This document shows, piece after piece, positions 1-7,022 of a stretch of 12,915 bases of DNA (position 1 is its first letter; each line of letters begins with the position of its first letter). The translations under genes and the position numbers were made by a program. The DNA is taken from the NCBI GenBank assembly GCA_027943245.1, contig JANDJZ010000828.1, positions 1-12,915 of the forward strand, read 5' to 3'. The notes beneath the pieces were generated by a model. That model had not been told where the DNA came from. It searched no databases and saw only the letters and a list, made by a program, of their open reading frames with translations. This DNA is from Acanthamoeba sp. SK_2022b (taxonomy: Eukaryota > Discosea > Longamoebia > Acanthamoebidae).

Positions 1-156
1 TATTACAAGCAGGGCCACTTGCCGGTGGAGGATCGCGACCGTGGCGACATTTCGGCTCTCTTGGCGCGCGCTGCCCAACGTTTGCCTGCCTCTTTCTCAC
101 AGCAGCAGTCGTCGTCGTCGTCTTCTTCTTCTTCGTCTTCTTCCTCCTCTTGTTAG
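1..156 (+). CDS. MORN-repeat protein paralogue, C-terminal end only (5' truncated by window edge)
   Basis: The first base is already inside an open frame that runs 51 codons to a TAG at 154-156. The peptide begins YYKQGHLPVEDRDRGD and ends in a Gln3 then poly-Ser tail closed by Cys. The same residues form the C-terminus of the complete MORN-repeat gene on the opposite strand (2207-3616), which ends Ser-Thr-Phe instead of Ser-Cys. Over the first ~145 nt I find one mismatch, inside the Ser-codon tract; after that the copies diverge by small indels. The MORN repeats themselves would lie to the left of the window, so the family assignment rests only on identity with the other copy. The gene converges on the glycoside hydrolase gene to its right. 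Function is unknown. Confidence 0.75.
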   Translation, partial: YYKQGHLPVEDRDRGDISALLARAAQRLPASFSQQQSSSSSSSSSSSSSSC

Positions 157-168
157 TGCCAACAATAG
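1..168. repeat. Left arm of inverted repeat (partner 2192-2365)
   Basis: Bases 1-168 are the inverted counterpart of 2192-2365. The match is nearly perfect to about 145, then broken by small indels, and ends in a shared CCAACAATAG (159-168; seen as its complement at 2192-2201). Because base 1 already matches, the arm certainly extends left beyond the window. Confidence 0.85.
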
Positions 169-344
169 AGTGGGCAGCTCTTGGCCCATTCCTGACATCA
201 ACGTGAAGTTTCTCTACGCAGCCGGCGCCTTGTACACAAGAACGCCAATCCAATGACAAGCCAACGAGGCTTAGAAAGGCAGCGTGTTAGGTGAGAGTGA
301 TCGTGTCCCATTCTTTGCATTTATTAATGGTGGCAAGGGCATTT
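157..344. other. Convergent intergenic spacer
   Basis: This is the 188-bp space between the stop of the left MORN paralogue and the stop of the glycoside hydrolase, whose 3' ends face each other. I see no gene in it. Apart from the poly(A) signal noted separately, nothing recognisable is present. Confidence 0.6.
320..325 (-). promoter_or_regulatory. Candidate polyadenylation signal AATAAA for the GH79 gene
   Basis: TTTATT on the + strand reads AATAAA on the minus strand, about 20 nt after the glycoside hydrolase stop codon at 345-347. Motif and distance fit a eukaryotic poly(A) signal. This is a motif match only. Confidence 0.45.
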
Positions 345-2074
345 TCACGCCTGGTAGCACAGCTGAGGCTTGCTCGAGGGACAGATGGAGAGGAAGGCGG
401 TGGAGCCCGGCCTCATCTCGAAGCGCCACTCGTTGGGGGTGTTGGCCGCCACGCGCAAGACCCGGGGCGTTCCGCGAATCTTACCATCGGTCGTGCCGTC
501 GAACGTTTGCCCGCTGAGCGTCACGCCGTCGGTGGCGTAGGCCGAAGCCGCCTCGAAGAAGGTGAGCCCCGCCTCGCCGTGCCACTCGCCGTGCGTCAGC
601 CGGACGGTGACCGTGGCGTTGGCCGCACCGGCCGCGATGTCGCGATGGTTGACGACGATCTTGCGCACGCCGGTCTCCTTGTTGCCCACGCTCCACACGC
701 TCAGCTGGTGCTGCGTGCTCTTGACGTCTAGCAGGCGCGACCCGGCCGGCAGGATATAGGCGTGCTGCCCGGCGCCAATCGTGCGAGCAAAGGCCAGCAT
801 GGCGTAGTAGAGCGGGTTGACCTGCGGCTGTGCGCCGGCCCTGTAGGTCCACGGCGCGTAGGCCGCCGTGCTGCCGGCGCCGTGAAAGTTCATGCCGTGG
901 TAGCCCAGGGCCGCGCCGTTGAAGAGCCAGTCGATGGCCCACAGGCCGGCGCCGAACGAGTTCGACACGCCGTGGGCCCCGCCGCACGAGACGCTGTTGG
1001 TCTCGGCCAGCCAGTACTCCACGCCCTTGGCCCGAGCCGCCGCCTTGCCGTCGAGCTGCGGGCCGTCGGGGGACAGCCGCAGGGTCACGAGCTCGGGGAC
1101 GGTCACGTTCTTGCCGCCGCACACGGACAGAGCGTAGGAGTGGACGGAGATGGTGGCGAGGCGCTCCGCGTTCTGGTCGATGAATTTGGGCAGGTAGGCG
1201 AACCAGTCACGCTGGCAGCAGAACGTGGCGCCCTGGAACCTGACCTTTTGGTTGATGGCGGCCTGCACGGTCCGCGCGATGACCTCGGCGACCTGATTCC
1301 ACTGTTCGTTGTACCTGAAGAAGATGATTGGTTCGTGACCTGTTAGTATACCAGATAGACGTCGATGGCATCGACAACGGTTGGTGTTCACTGTACTCTC
1401 CGGTGCTCCACGAGTGGTTGCGGTAGCCCTCGGTGCCGCCGTAGAGATCGACTTCGTTGCCGATCTCGAGAGCCTTGACGTGGCGCGCCCAGCGGTCGGC
1501 GCCAAACTGTTCGACCAGGTACTTGACCTCGTTGAGGGCGAAGCCGGGGTAGTCGGCCTCACGGAAGTTGAGATCGAGCACCAGCTTCCCCTGGCCGCCA
1601 TCGAGCTCATCAAAGAAGCGGGCCAGCTGCTTGATCAAGTCTGACGGCGTGCCTATGTCATGCTCGACCCAAGAAGGCGGAGTCTCGCCAGACGGGCGCC
1701 ACCTGCACGAGACGCGCACAGCCGCACGGTTGGTTTCGATTGGTGAGTTTAAAAAATATGACAAATTACGAACCAAGTCCTGTCCGCGCTGTTGCAACGC
1801 GCAGGGTGGGCGCAGCCCCAGTGATGTCCTTGAGGTTGCGGAAGAACTGGAGGGTGAGGTCGTAGTGGCCGGCCTGGGCGTAGGGCAGGAAGAGGGAGTT
1901 GATGGACCACTCGACCGAGAAGCCGGCGAACGAAGGGTTGATGGGACCCACAGCTCCATAGGCCACGTCCTGCTCAGTGTTCAGCAGGATGTCGACTACA
2001 TCAGCCCCCGCCACGGTTGCAATGAAGATGGACACCAGCAGAAGACCACAACACAGTGCGCGAAGCGTTGTCAT
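345..2074 (-). CDS. Secreted GH79-type glycoside hydrolase (beta-glucuronidase/heparanase-like), three exons
   Basis: Probably hydrolyses glucuronide-containing glycans outside the cell or in the endolysosome. Proposed exons on the minus strand are 2074-1770, 1702-1392 and 1339-345 (stop), giving about 536 residues. The start at 2074 places MTTLRALCCGLLLVSIFIAT first, a clean signal peptide; an in-frame ATG at 2119 would add 15 residues. Visible family marks are FAGFSVEWS near residue 45, LEIGNEVDLY with candidate acid/base Glu185, and LAETNSVS with candidate nucleophile Glu318, followed by GVSNSFGAGLWAIDWL and GMNFHGAG, typical of GH79 enzymes of the fungal/bacterial beta-glucuronidase type. 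A beta-sandwich-like C-terminal region follows. Intron 1 (1769-1703, 67 nt) and intron 2 (1391-1340, 52 nt) were chosen for GT..AG and phase. Intron 2 contains TACTAAC just before its AG, and a 37-nt alternative also keeps frame. Exon 1 has a frame anomaly at the RVGGNSAD motif (see findings), so a sequencing error or early decay is possible. Family call is firm; exact splice sites are less so. Confidence 0.82.
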
Positions 2075-2151
2075 CGCAAGTGGTTTTGTTGGACTAATGG
2101 CCAAATTACGCAATGACATTGGACAGCGCCCAGGGAAAGGCCAACGACAAT

Positions 2152-2175
2152 CCTCACCACCGATCTGTGGTGAGG
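2152..2175. repeat. Perfect 9-bp hairpin between the MORN and GH79 genes
   Basis: CCTCACCAC (2152-2160) and GTGGTGAGG (2167-2175) are perfect reverse complements around a 6-nt loop. The hairpin sits between the MORN stop (2207) and the GH79 start, both on the minus strand, so it could act in the 3' UTR of one or the 5' region of the other. Role unknown. Confidence 0.7.
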
Positions 2176-2191
2176 CAGAGAGTTGCCACAG

Positions 2192-2365
2192 CTATTGTTG
2201 GATCCACTAAAAAGTGGAGGAGGAAGAAGACGAAGAAGAAGAAGACGAAGACGACGACTGCTGCTGTGAGAAAGAGGCAGGCAAACGTTGGGCAGCGCGC
2301 GCCAAGAGAGCCGAAATGTCGCCACGGTCGCGATCCTCCACCGGCAAGTGGCCCTGCTTGTAATA
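2192..2365. repeat. Right arm of inverted repeat (partner 1-168)
   Basis: This is the inverted counterpart of 1-168 and covers the C-terminal codons, stop and early 3' flank of the MORN gene. The two arms bracket the GH79 gene completely. The true right boundary is unknown because the left copy is cut off by the window. Confidence 0.85.
2204..2217. repeat. Small palindrome over the MORN stop codon, absent from the other copy
   Basis: CCACT and AGTGG flank four A residues on the + strand, and the TAG stop of the MORN gene lies inside. The left paralogue lacks this sequence and ends Ser-Cys-stop instead of Ser-Thr-Phe-stop. It could be a small insertion or an excision footprint after duplication. 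Confidence 0.5.
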
Positions 2366-3616
2366 CTCGTGGAAAAGGCAAAAGGCCTCTGGCGCCGCCG
2401 CCGGGTCGGGGTGCCCCAGCACGTAGGTCAGGCTGCCGTCGTCGCGCGTCACTTGGGGATGCACCCACGGCACGCCCTCGATGGTCTTGCCGCGGAAGCG
2501 CTCGTCGCGGCATGTGGGGCTCATCTGAAAGCACGGCCAGCCCGCCGGGTCATCGTCCTTTTTGCCACTCTCTCTGCGCATGGTGTCGCCATTGCACCAG
2601 AGATGGGAACGCGGCCCGACCAGCCGGCCCTTCTTGTATGTCTCACGAACCAAGAAGCCAAACGGTTGGCAGAGGCTCGGCGACTGGGCGTGATGCTCGA
2701 GCTGTTTGGCGGCGGGGTTGGCCAAGAGGTCAAAGCACGGGCAAACCGTGGTCATGGCCTGCCCGTTCAGACCGCCGGCCTTCCATCGACCCGAGGTGCG
2801 CTGCCGGCCACGCAGCGAAGTGAGCACGCCCTTGCCATGGCGCAGACCGTTTTTCCACTTGCCATCGTACACAAAGCCACCGGGGTCGGAGGAGACCCCC
2901 TTGCCATGACGTTTGCCTTCAGACCACGATCCCACATAGCGAGAGCCGTCCGGTTCGACAAGCGTGCCTTGCCCGGCGAGGCCCCCATCCTCCCAGTGGC
3001 CCCACACCCAGCCGCCAGTGCGCAACAGCGCCAGGCCGGTCCCGCGCAGCAGGTAGTCCTCATCGTGGTGGCCGCACGACACCCCTATCACGCAGTCCGG
3101 GTTGGACACTCGACGTGTGCCCAGGGGCAAGCCCTTGCCGCCGCCGGTCGTGAGGGGGGAGAGCGCCAAGCGCACCCAGTGCCAGCCCCTGGCGCGCGCC
3201 GCAGTGACGAGAGCCTCGGCGGGAAAGCCAGCCTGTTTGCCAGCCTCGAAAGCGGCTTGCGCATTTTCGTAGGCGTTGTCCTCTTCCTCTTCGAGGTTCT
3301 CCCCAATGCGCATCAGCTCGTCCAAAACGATGGTCTTGTCGTCGTTGCTATCTCGGTTGCTGTTTTCATCTTTGCTCTCATCTTTGTCCTCATCCTCATC
3401 CTGGTCATCCTCATCCTCATCCTTGTCCTCGTCCTTCTCTTCTTCCTCATCTTGACTGCTGTCACTACGCGCCCTTTTCTTGCCCTTATCAGCCGCTGTC
3501 TTGGGTGGTGGGTCCATACGCATAATCTCGGGCGTCTGGGCCTCTGTGGCAGGTGGCGTGCTGGTTGCTTGGGCCTTGGGGGTGGGCGACACGCTAAATT
3601 CACAGGGAGGGTCCAT
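2207..3616 (-). CDS. MORN-repeat protein with acidic N-terminal region, single exon
   Basis: An uninterrupted 469-codon frame with no intron needed. Residues 1-40 are Pro/Thr-rich. Residues 44-50 (KGKKRAR) form a basic patch resembling a nuclear localisation signal. Residues about 54-93 are almost pure Asp/Glu/Lys. Residues about 205-290 hold roughly three MORN-type repeats, recognisable from GSRYVGSWSEGKRHGKG and FVYDGKWKNGLRHGKG. The region after 300 contains Cys, Trp and charged residues with no domain I recognise, and the protein ends in Gln3 and a poly-Ser tail. MORN repeats usually mediate membrane-lipid or protein contacts, but no specific function can be given. The gene lies upstream of, and co-directional with, the GH79 gene (133 bp from its stop to that gene's preferred start). 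The first in-frame ATG was taken as the start. A long open frame on the opposite strand is its antisense shadow. Confidence 0.8.
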   Translation of the reverse strand: MDPPCEFSVSPTPKAQATSTPPATEAQTPEIMRMDPPPKTAADKGKKRARSDSSQDEEEEKDEDKDEDEDDQDEDEDKDESKDENSNRDSNDDKTIVLDELMRIGENLEEEEDNAYENAQAAFEAGKQAGFPAEALVTAARARGWHWVRLALSPLTTGGGKGLPLGTRRVSNPDCVIGVSCGHHDEDYLLRGTGLALLRTGGWVWGHWEDGGLAGQGTLVEPDGSRYVGSWSEGKRHGKGVSSDPGGFVYDGKWKNGLRHGKGVLTSLRGRQRTSGRWKAGGLNGQAMTTVCPCFDLLANPAAKQLEHHAQSPSLCQPFGFLVRETYKKGRLVGPRSHLWCNGDTMRRESGKKDDDPAGWPCFQMSPTCRDERFRGKTIEGVPWVHPQVTRDDGSLTYVLGHPDPAAAPEAFCLFHEYYKQGHLPVEDRDRGDISALLARAAQRLPASFSQQQSSSSSSSSSSSSSSTF

Positions 3617-4480
3617 CGTCGCCTAAAGCTTGGCCCAAGGGATGTTGGCCTCGAGTGGAGCGTGCAGGGGCACCTAATGCAGTATTTTTTCTGCGAGTTT
3701 TTTTAGCCTGGCACGTGGCGCAGCTGTTACAAAATTACACAATATTATGGGAAGCTATTGGCCAAGTCCAATTGCTTCCTCTTCACCTTTAACTTCTCCC
3801 AAGTCTGTTAAACTGAGTGTTCAGAAAAAGTGACACTTTTTAACACACTGAAATATGTAGGCCTCAAAAAGAAAGCATTGCCATAATGCATTGGTAAATA
3901 TTGTGGGAACTTGATCTCTTCCAAACATTCAAAAATTGCAGTTCAGTCCTTGGCGCAAATTGAAACAGTGGCAAAGTGTATTGGTGTTGAGTAAAAAACA
4001 CACAACAAGAACTGATTTTTCACAAACATGTTTTAAGGGTTGGTACCAATGTGCATTGGGTCAGAGTGATTTGGAGTCAACATGCCTTTTTGTGCATGTT
4101 ACTGGAGATTTGTACACTAAGCAATATTCTCCATCAAATACCTGGTATTTTACCTAAAAATATTTACATCTTTGGGCTGGGGTGGCAGAACCAATGCACA
4201 TCAGTTCTTCTATTGTGGTTTTGTGATTGAAAAATATATGTTGGTGATAGTGAGATCTTTCAATGTCTGTAATGAATAGGAGCCCTTTGGATCAGTCATG
4301 GGGCTGGGGTGGTTGCACCAATGTGCATCAGGTCAATACTTCTCTTGTTGTATTGTGACCAAACAGGTATGCTGATGCAAAAGTAACATCTGCAGAATAT
4401 CCTTTAGAAAATCGAAAAAAAAGGATTTTTGGCCTATTTTTTCTTTTGAATTCTGTTGGGCTAGGCAATTCATACACAGG
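3617..4480. other. AT-rich intergenic region without recognisable genes
   Basis: Composition changes sharply from the GC-rich MORN gene to AT-rich DNA with many A/T runs. A palindromic E-box CACGTG lies at 3712-3717, about 95 bp upstream of the MORN start; its significance is unknown. No RNA gene or plausible coding frame was found. The right half contains diverged direct repeats, listed separately. Confidence 0.55.
4046..4355 (+). repeat. Diverged direct repeats around CCAATGTGCAT
   Basis: Two copies are clear. 4174-4225 begins GGGCTGGGGTGG, followed by ACCAATGCACATCAG and a T-rich stretch ending ATTGTG. 4301-4358 begins with the same 12 bases, followed by CACCAATGTGCATCAG and a similar T-rich stretch. 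A weaker third copy at 4046-4063 has CCAATGTGCATTGGGTCA. The CCAAT cores are 145 and 127 bp apart. They may be subterminal repeats of the adjacent piggyBac relic or an older satellite; no terminal inverted repeat was found. Confidence 0.45.
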
Positions 4481-4633
4481 TTTCTATTGGCAAGGTGTTG
4501 ATGTATTTCTGTGGGTGTTCAATCAGGCCCACAATAGGCATTGGCTGTTCAGGGATAGTATTTTGCCCAAGGGAGGCAAGAAAAAAAAAGAAAAACAGTC
4601 CCAAAGGAACAGGCACTGGTAGCAAGAGAGGTA

Positions 4634-5745
4634 GTGAGTGCAGCAAGGGAAGCAGAGGTGGAGGAAGCGGGAGAGGAGGAGCAGCAGCAGCCAAAGACAC
4701 AGACAGCAACACAGAAGGCACACAAACTGAAAGACAAGGAGTGGGAGTGGGAGCAGAAGGAGATCAATGTCCATCAGTATGTCTACATGCAGACACCAGG
4801 GCCTATTAACTGCCCAACAACAGGGTTGACACCCCTCACAGCCTTCCTGCTCCTCTTCACCAAGGAAGTCATCACACACATCACAGACATCCATTATGCA
4901 GCACTGGAGCTGTGGGTAATGTGAAAAGAACATAGTATGAAATCAATCCCAACAACACTGGATGCCCTCACAGAAGGTGTGTGTTGATGAAGGGATCGGC
5001 CCATGGAAGGGGAGGAAGAGAGGGTGAAGACATACATCCTGGGGAAGCCACATCCTAATGGCATCAAGATCTACATCCTTGGCAACAATAACAACTACAT
5101 GTACGACTTCTGGATCTATTGGGGCAATCAATCAGCCATGCACTGCAAAAATCATTGCTGATTTTGTAAACAAATTACGTGAACCTCCACCCCACGCCCC
5201 CCCTACATCAACTCCAACTATTCAAAAACAACATGTAGGGGAGGGGTACCTGATTACAGCAGATTCCTACTACAGGTGGCTGTCAACTGCAAAGCTACTA
5301 CCCCTTCAAGCAGCACACTGGCCTACCTTGGTGAGGTGAAGGGGGAGTCTGTGTGGAAGAGTTTGAAGAAGGGGCTGTTAGCCTTCTCATGGTGGGACAA
5401 GAGGGCTGACGAATTTCTACGCATGACCATGGGGAAACAGGTGGAAGAATGGATGGCAAGTACCAGATGTCATTGAGGGCTATTGTTGCACCCTTGGCTT
5501 TGTTGACCAGGCCAATGTGTTCTGCCTCTGCTACTGCTACTTGCATTGAATGTTCAAGCACATGTGTGCTCAATTTATCTCAATCTTCTTCATCCCCAAG
5601 CCCCCTTGCACCTAGGCATTTCTGTCAAGGTGAAGGTGCTTTGTTGTCTGCAAGAAGTATAATTGCTCCTGCATCTGCACTGGGTGCACCACCGACGCCT
5701 CCCATCTACATCCACAAGCAGTGCTTTGCAAAAGCATGGTGTTGA
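4634..5745 (+). pseudogene. Decayed piggyBac-family transposase (DDE superfamily)
   Basis: Pieces of a piggyBac transposase occur in the expected order but in different frames. An acidic/basic N-terminal region (from ~4634) leads to GLTPLTAFLLLFTKEV near 4820-4870, matching the family's N-terminal helix block. VDEGIGPWKGRK (4983-5018) is the first catalytic Asp motif. GKPHPNGIKIYILGNNNN (~5042-5095) then FWIYWG follow. GYLITADSYYRWLSTAKLL (~5245-5300) is the second Asp motif, VKGESVWKSLKKG and AFSWWDKR (~5335-5410) the third, and VPDVIEGY...GFVDQANVF (5460-5515) the conserved late block. A Cys-rich tail with IYIHKQCF near 5705-5728 resembles the C-terminal zinc-binding domain. At least six frame changes and several stops separate these blocks, and only about 80 nt lie between the N-terminal block and the first Asp motif where intact members have several hundred, so an internal deletion is likely. 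No TTAA-flanked terminal inverted repeats could be paired, so element ends are unknown. It cannot encode a working enzyme. Confidence 0.75.
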
Positions 5746-6310
5746 CATGTCCTGCTTTGCTGCACTGATGAAATGAAACATGTCCCCAAAATTTTTGTGT
5801 TTCTGAAACAGCTTCTGCAGGGATAATAGCTGTTTTCTAAAGGATATGAATAGGTACACTTTGGGTAATTAAAAAGCATTGTTACTTTTTTCTGAACTCT
5901 CTGTTGTTACCCCTGGGCCTCATGATGGACACCTCCATTAAGCTTTGCTGCTGGGATGGCTGCCTAGTGACCACACCCATTCCACAACCCTAACTTGTTG
6001 GGGAGCTGCCCAAGTGCATGTGCAGGTGCACTGTATCAACCACATACAGACCCACATGCAGACTTTTGACCTGTCCCACCTTGCCACACCCTTCTGTTGG
6101 CATGGATGGACCCCCAACATGTGGTCTCCTGCATCCCATCCACCTACACAGACATGCTCTTTGATTTTGGGCAGCAGCTCTTCCAGCAACATGTTCAACA
6201 GCATGTTGATACTCCTCCCAATGTGCAACAGCAGATAACATTCCACGTACTAACATGAGTCCTCACTCTACCATTAGTGGACGACAACAGAGGTGATGAC
6301 TCTACATGTT
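5746..6310. other. Unassigned region between transposase relic and 5S sequence
   Basis: No gene is recognised. Short open stretches exist on both strands (for example + around 6100-6250, Gln-rich, with no start codon), but they lack family motifs and overlap one another antisense. This could be the rest of the piggyBac element or unrelated repeat DNA. Confidence 0.5.
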
Positions 6311-6677
6311 GGATACGGCCATACTGCGCAGAAAGCACCGCTTCCCATCTGAACAGCGAAGTTAAGCTGCGCCAGGTGGTGTTAGTACTGGGATAGGCCA
6401 TGGCATGCTTGAAATCTCGAGGAATACTGCTGAGGAGGTACCCCTTGATGGCCTGAAAGTGCTCTGCAGCTCGCTGGTGGCTGATGTAGGTGATGTTGGT
6501 GGCATGCTTCTCTGGTGGCCAGTTGAGCCTCCTCTTCTTTGGCCATCTCTTGGTGCTCCTGGTTGCCTGGGGTGGTGCTGCAGGACAGTAGTTGGAGAGG
6601 AGAATGGGGAAGTAAGCTGTGATGGGAGGGTTGTCCAGCATCACTGCTGCTGTTACAGGGGGGCTGGGTGGTTGCAT
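6195..6677 (-). CDS. Hypothetical ORF starting inside the 5S insertion
   Basis: A 160-codon minus-strand frame begins with MQPPSPPVTAAVMLDNPPIT. Its first ~93 codons lie in the DNA inserted into the 5S gene; the rest reads antisense through the 5S fragment and beyond, so the natural C-terminus may have been lost at the insertion junction. A Lys/Arg-rich patch (TKRWPKKRRLNW) lies near residue 42. A TATA-like CTTTAAAAGG lies about 40 bp upstream, and several CCAAT boxes further upstream. I recognise no family; I compared it by eye with core histones and rejected that. It may be a gene fragment carried by a mobile element, or not coding. Confidence 0.25.
   Translation of the reverse strand: MQPPSPPVTAAVMLDNPPITAYFPILLSNYCPAAPPQATRSTKRWPKKRRLNWPPEKHATNITYISHQRAAEHFQAIKGYLLSSIPRDFKHAMAYPSTNTTWRSLTSLFRWEAVLSAQYGRIQHVESSPLLSSTNGRVRTHVSTWNVICCCTLGGVSTCC
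6311..6398 (+). rRNA. 5S rRNA gene, 5' part (interrupted)
   Basis: The sequence starts GGATACGGCCATACTGCGCA and continues through the universally conserved CCCATCTGAAC and CGAAGTTAAGC segments to GTTAGTACTGGGATAGGC. This is the first 88 nt of a eukaryotic 5S rRNA: helix I 5' strand, loop A, helices II/III and the A-box region of the internal RNA polymerase III promoter. The remaining 31 nt are found about 590 bp downstream at 6989-7019, and 88 + 31 gives 119 nt, the normal 5S length. The last 10 bases (6389-6398) match TGGGGTGGGC at 6979-6988 except for two A/G differences, so they look like one copy of a target-site duplication. The break falls where the C-box of the promoter should be, so normal transcription is unlikely. 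Confidence 0.88.
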
Positions 6678-6988
6678 GTTGAAGAGGGTGATGATAATGA
6701 TGATGGATACTCCTTCCTTTTAAAGCTTCATCCCTGTTCACTATTGGAAGATAGAAACCCAATAGCATAACACACACAAACTAAGCCAATAGAACCAGGG
6801 GGGTGGGTGGAGTTTCTATAGACCAATGAGAGGAGGTAAGGAGTTACAGTTACTTATTATTAGCACAGTAAATTAAGAAGAGATTGTCTGGAATTACTTC
6901 TCATTTTGGAAGAAGGACAGACTGCCTATTGGCTGTGAGGGTGTGGTAGGATGGGGGGCGTAGCCCCAGAGGAACCAATGGGGTGGGC
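6399..6988. mobile_element. 590-bp insertion splitting the 5S rRNA gene
   Basis: This DNA separates two collinear parts of one 5S rRNA gene. It is flanked by TGGGATAGGC (6389-6398) and TGGGGTGGGC (6979-6988), an imperfect 10-bp direct repeat that could be a target-site duplication. No terminal inverted repeats or poly(A)/simple-repeat tail are visible, so the class is unclear. A small hairpin (GGGGC/GCCCC, 6955-6967) lies near the right end. Alternatives are recombination between two 5S-containing loci or an assembly join. Confidence 0.5.
6716..6979 (-). promoter_or_regulatory. CCAAT-box cluster with TATA-like element
   Basis: Six CCAAT/ATTGG pentamers occur in about 240 bp: CCAAT at 6759, 6786, 6823 and 6975; ATTGG at 6743 and 6928. 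A TATA-like CTTTAAAAGG (minus strand, 6716-6725) lies 40 bp upstream of a minus-strand ATG at 6677. Clustered CCAAT boxes are a common feature of eukaryotic promoters. That this one drives the short minus-strand ORF is inference. Confidence 0.35.
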
Positions 6989-7019
6989 GACCACCCGGGA
7001 ATCCACCGTGTCGTATCCT
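6989..7019 (+). rRNA. 5S rRNA gene, 3' part (interrupted)
   Basis: The sequence after 6988 reads GACCACCCGGGAATCCACCG and ends TGTCGTATCCT, the 3' end of a 5S rRNA. The terminal CGTATCC pairs with GGATACG at 6311, restoring helix I with one likely G-U pair. A T4 tract at 7019-7022 is the RNA polymerase III terminator. It completes the 5' part at 6311-6398 exactly, with no missing or duplicated internal bases other than the 10-bp flanking repeat. Confidence 0.85.
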
Positions 7020-7022
7020 TTT
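7019..7022 (+). terminator. RNA polymerase III T-tract terminator of the 5S gene
   Basis: TTTT directly follows the 5S 3' end, the expected position for pol III termination. With the gene split it is probably a fossil. Confidence 0.6.

Noticed and set aside
481..1346. Long open frames on both strands within the GH79 third exon
   Set aside because: They are Arg/Ala/Gly-rich GC-driven shadows; only the frame carrying the GH79 motifs is coherent.
2288..3706. A 472-codon open frame on the + strand
   Set aside because: It is antisense to the MORN gene, Leu/Val/Ile-rich exactly where the sense strand encodes Asp/Glu, and has no domain. It is a shadow frame.
4523..4933. Cys/Leu/Phe-rich minus-strand ORF resembling a membrane protein
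   Set aside because: It is antisense to the acidic/basic N-terminal part of the piggyBac relic, and its hydrophobicity is a by-product.
3807..5941. TTAA sites as ends of the piggyBac element
   Set aside because: Several TTAA tetramers occur (for example 3807, 3839, 5938), but no pair is followed by matching inverted termini.
6195..6777. Core histone gene on the minus strand
   Set aside because: The CCAAT cluster and Lys/Arg patch suggested it, but no frame matches H2A, H2B, H3 or H4.
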